A stretch of 6,172 nt of DNA from Thermoleophilia bacterium. Lineage in GTDB: Bacteria; Actinomycetota; Thermoleophilia; RBG-16-64-13. The stretch covers positions 1 to 6,172 of the forward strand of contig JAFGIH010000264.1 of the NCBI GenBank assembly GCA_016929985.1, in the 5' to 3' direction. The translations under genes were made by a program, and so were the position numbers. Below the pieces are notes generated by a model, which was given only the letters and a program-made list of their open reading frames with translations, was not told the origin of the DNA and did no database searches. Shown here piece after piece: positions 5,204-6,172 of this stretch (position 1 is its first letter; every line of letters begins with the position of its first letter).

Positions 5204-6172
5204 CTATGCAGTCGGGTCTGTGACCCGGCCCAGGAACAACACTGCACCGGTCTCCCGGTCGCGGAGCGCGAACATGAAGGGCCGGTCGATCTGCAGGGTG
5301 ACGATGTCGGTCGGCATGGCGGCGGTTGCGTCCAAGACCACGGCCGTGGCTGCCGCCGCCTCGGTGCCTTCTTCGTCCACCGCTATGAAGGCCTCGTGGA
5401 TGACCGAGCTGATGAACAGTTGCGTCTGGCTGGTGATGCCCGAGAAGTCGACACCCTCGCCGAAGGCCGTCCGCATGCCCAGGGCCTGCAAGGCCTCCTT
5501 GAGACCGGCCTGCGTACGGAACTCGAACTTCGGCATGGTGAGATCGACCTCGGTGTCGGAGCTGAGCGCCCCGATTGCCTCGTCAAGCAGTCCGTGGCCC
5601 AGTTCCGTCTCCACCTGCTCGAAGCGGCCCTGGTCCGGGACCATCACCACCATGGCCAACTGGTCGCCGAGGTAGGGCAGCTCGACCGCCTGCCAACCCT
5701 CTCCGCTCGCGTAGGGGAACGAGGCCTCCTGGTTCATCATGGGGGTGGTGACTGTATCGCCGGCGAGGGTCTCGAACTCCCCGTCGTAGGTGAAGTTGGG
5801 ATCGAACTGCGACGCCCACGTTGCGTCGAGGTACACGGCGTTTACCAGCACCAGGCGGGTCAAGGCGTCGACGACGCCCGGCGCGAGAAGCTCGGGGATC
5901 TTGTCGTTGGTCTCGCCTGCCACCCAGGCGTTGATGGCCAGCCGGGCCTCCTCCGCGGCGGCCGCGAAGTCGTACAGACGGACGCCCGCGCCGTAGGAGG
6001 CTGCCAGCGTGTCGAGGAAGAGCTGCTCGAAGGCGAGGTCCTGCTGGGCCCAGAGGCTGTTGGCGGTCTTCAGCAGCACGCCCTCCGTGTCGCCTTTGGA
6101 GTCCGTCCGATTCCAAGTGCGCGACTCAAGGGTGCTGTCCAGAGAGTTGAACGCCTGATGCAGCGCGTCACC
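5204..6172 (-). CDS. Serpin (serine protease inhibitor), C-terminal 322 residues; N-terminus beyond the right edge
   Basis: Known role: serpins trap proteases by a loop that is cut at P1 and then inserts into a central beta-sheet. Bacterial ones are usually exported, but any signal peptide here would lie outside the window. Seen, numbered from the edge: DALHQAFNSL (2-11), TANSLWAQQ (36-44), INAWVAGETNDKIPELL (80-96), LVLVNAVYLDATW (108-120), ELPYLGDQLAMVVMVP (164-179), LTMPKFEFRTQ (211-221), the hinge VDEEGTEAAAATAVV (265-279) and the signature DRPFMFALRD, then ILF-type LFLGRVTDP before a TAG stop. These follow the serpin fold in order, with nothing missing in the visible part; a full domain is about 370-400 aa, so roughly 60-90 residues are absent. 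The frame stays open through the edge, so the GTG at 6079 is an internal codon and not the start. The hinge is of the inhibitory type. It is separated from the next gene by 104 bases and looks functionally unrelated to the operon. Confidence 0.96.
   Translation of the reverse strand, partial: GDALHQAFNSLDSTLESRTWNRTDSKGDTEGVLLKTANSLWAQQDLAFEQLFLDTLAASYGAGVRLYDFAAAAEEARLAINAWVAGETNDKIPELLAPGVVDALTRLVLVNAVYLDATWASQFDPNFTYDGEFETLAGDTVTTPMMNQEASFPYASGEGWQAVELPYLGDQLAMVVMVPDQGRFEQVETELGHGLLDEAIGALSSDTEVDLTMPKFEFRTQAGLKEALQALGMRTAFGEGVDFSGITSQTQLFISSVIHEAFIAVDEEGTEAAAATAVVLDATAAMPTDIVTLQIDRPFMFALRDRETGAVLFLGRVTDPTA
5306..5374 (-). other. Serpin reactive-centre loop
   Basis: The loop starts at the P17 glutamate of EEGTEAAAATAVV and continues through LDATAAMPTD. 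P15 Gly, P14 Thr, P13 Glu, P12-P9 Ala and P8 Thr fit the rule for fast loop insertion. Counting from the hinge as in antithrombin places P1-P1' at Thr-Ala; the loop is one residue longer, so Ala-Ala or Ala-Met are also possible. Small P1 residues suggest an elastase- or subtilisin-like target protease. That target prediction is an inference. Confidence 0.7.

Noticed and set aside
3918..5675. 585-codon open frame on the plus strand
   Set aside because: It runs antisense across the radical SAM 5' end, ARPP-1 and most of the serpin. Its composition is that of a reverse frame in high-GC DNA, and all three minus-strand genes have clear family motifs.
1..6172. CRISPR arrays, tRNA or rRNA genes, insertion sequences
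   Set aside because: No regularly spaced repeats, cloverleaf-like segments, transposase motifs or terminal inverted repeats were seen on either strand.

Overview
The window is a GC-rich stretch of bacterial DNA in which every supportable gene lies on the minus strand, so it reads from right to left. The coding sequences are tightly packed, with start/stop overlaps and strong GC bias at third codon positions. The gene content (a secreted-type serpin, an ARPP-1 domain protein, and a radical SAM / CoA ligase / XdhC / NTP-transferase set) suggests a high-GC anaerobe. It could be an actinobacterial (Coriobacteriia-like) or Chloroflexota-like lineage, but the sequence alone does not settle the taxon.

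In transcription order: (1) 6172-5204, the C-terminal 322 residues of a serpin with a complete, inhibitory-type hinge and reactive-centre loop; its N-terminus lies beyond the right edge. (2) 5203-5100, a 104-base spacer with no recognisable terminator. (3) 5099-4035, an ARPP-1 family protein of 354 aa. (4) 3951-2515, a multi-cysteine radical SAM protein resembling the TrsS / MJ0619 / Tes group of class-E-like radical SAM enzymes. (5) 2518-1163, a PaaK-like AMP-forming CoA ligase resembling the DVU_1553 family. (6) 1163-126, an XdhC/CoxI molybdenum-hydroxylase maturation factor. (7) 76-1, the first 25 codons of a MobA/MocA-like nucleotidyltransferase, cut by the left edge.

Genes 4 to 7 form a compact, translationally coupled operon: ATGA and TGATG junctions link 4 to 5 and 5 to 6, and a 49-base gap separates 6 from 7. 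Two of the four are classical helpers of molybdenum hydroxylases: XdhC receives or protects sulfurated Mo cofactor, and MocA-like enzymes add CMP to molybdopterin. Finding them beside a radical SAM enzyme whose relatives methylate a pterin or join lipid chains, and beside an orphan CoA ligase, points to an incompletely described pathway. The same neighbourhood is known from Desulfovibrio (DVU_1551 to DVU_1554 region, from memory). It may build or modify a molybdopterin-type cofactor or mature a selenium/molybdenum hydroxylase. That hydroxylase is not in the window and may lie past the left edge.

The ARPP-1 gene may be coupled to the operon through an alternative GTG start of the radical SAM gene (GTGA overlap at 4038-4035). 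The serpin looks functionally separate.
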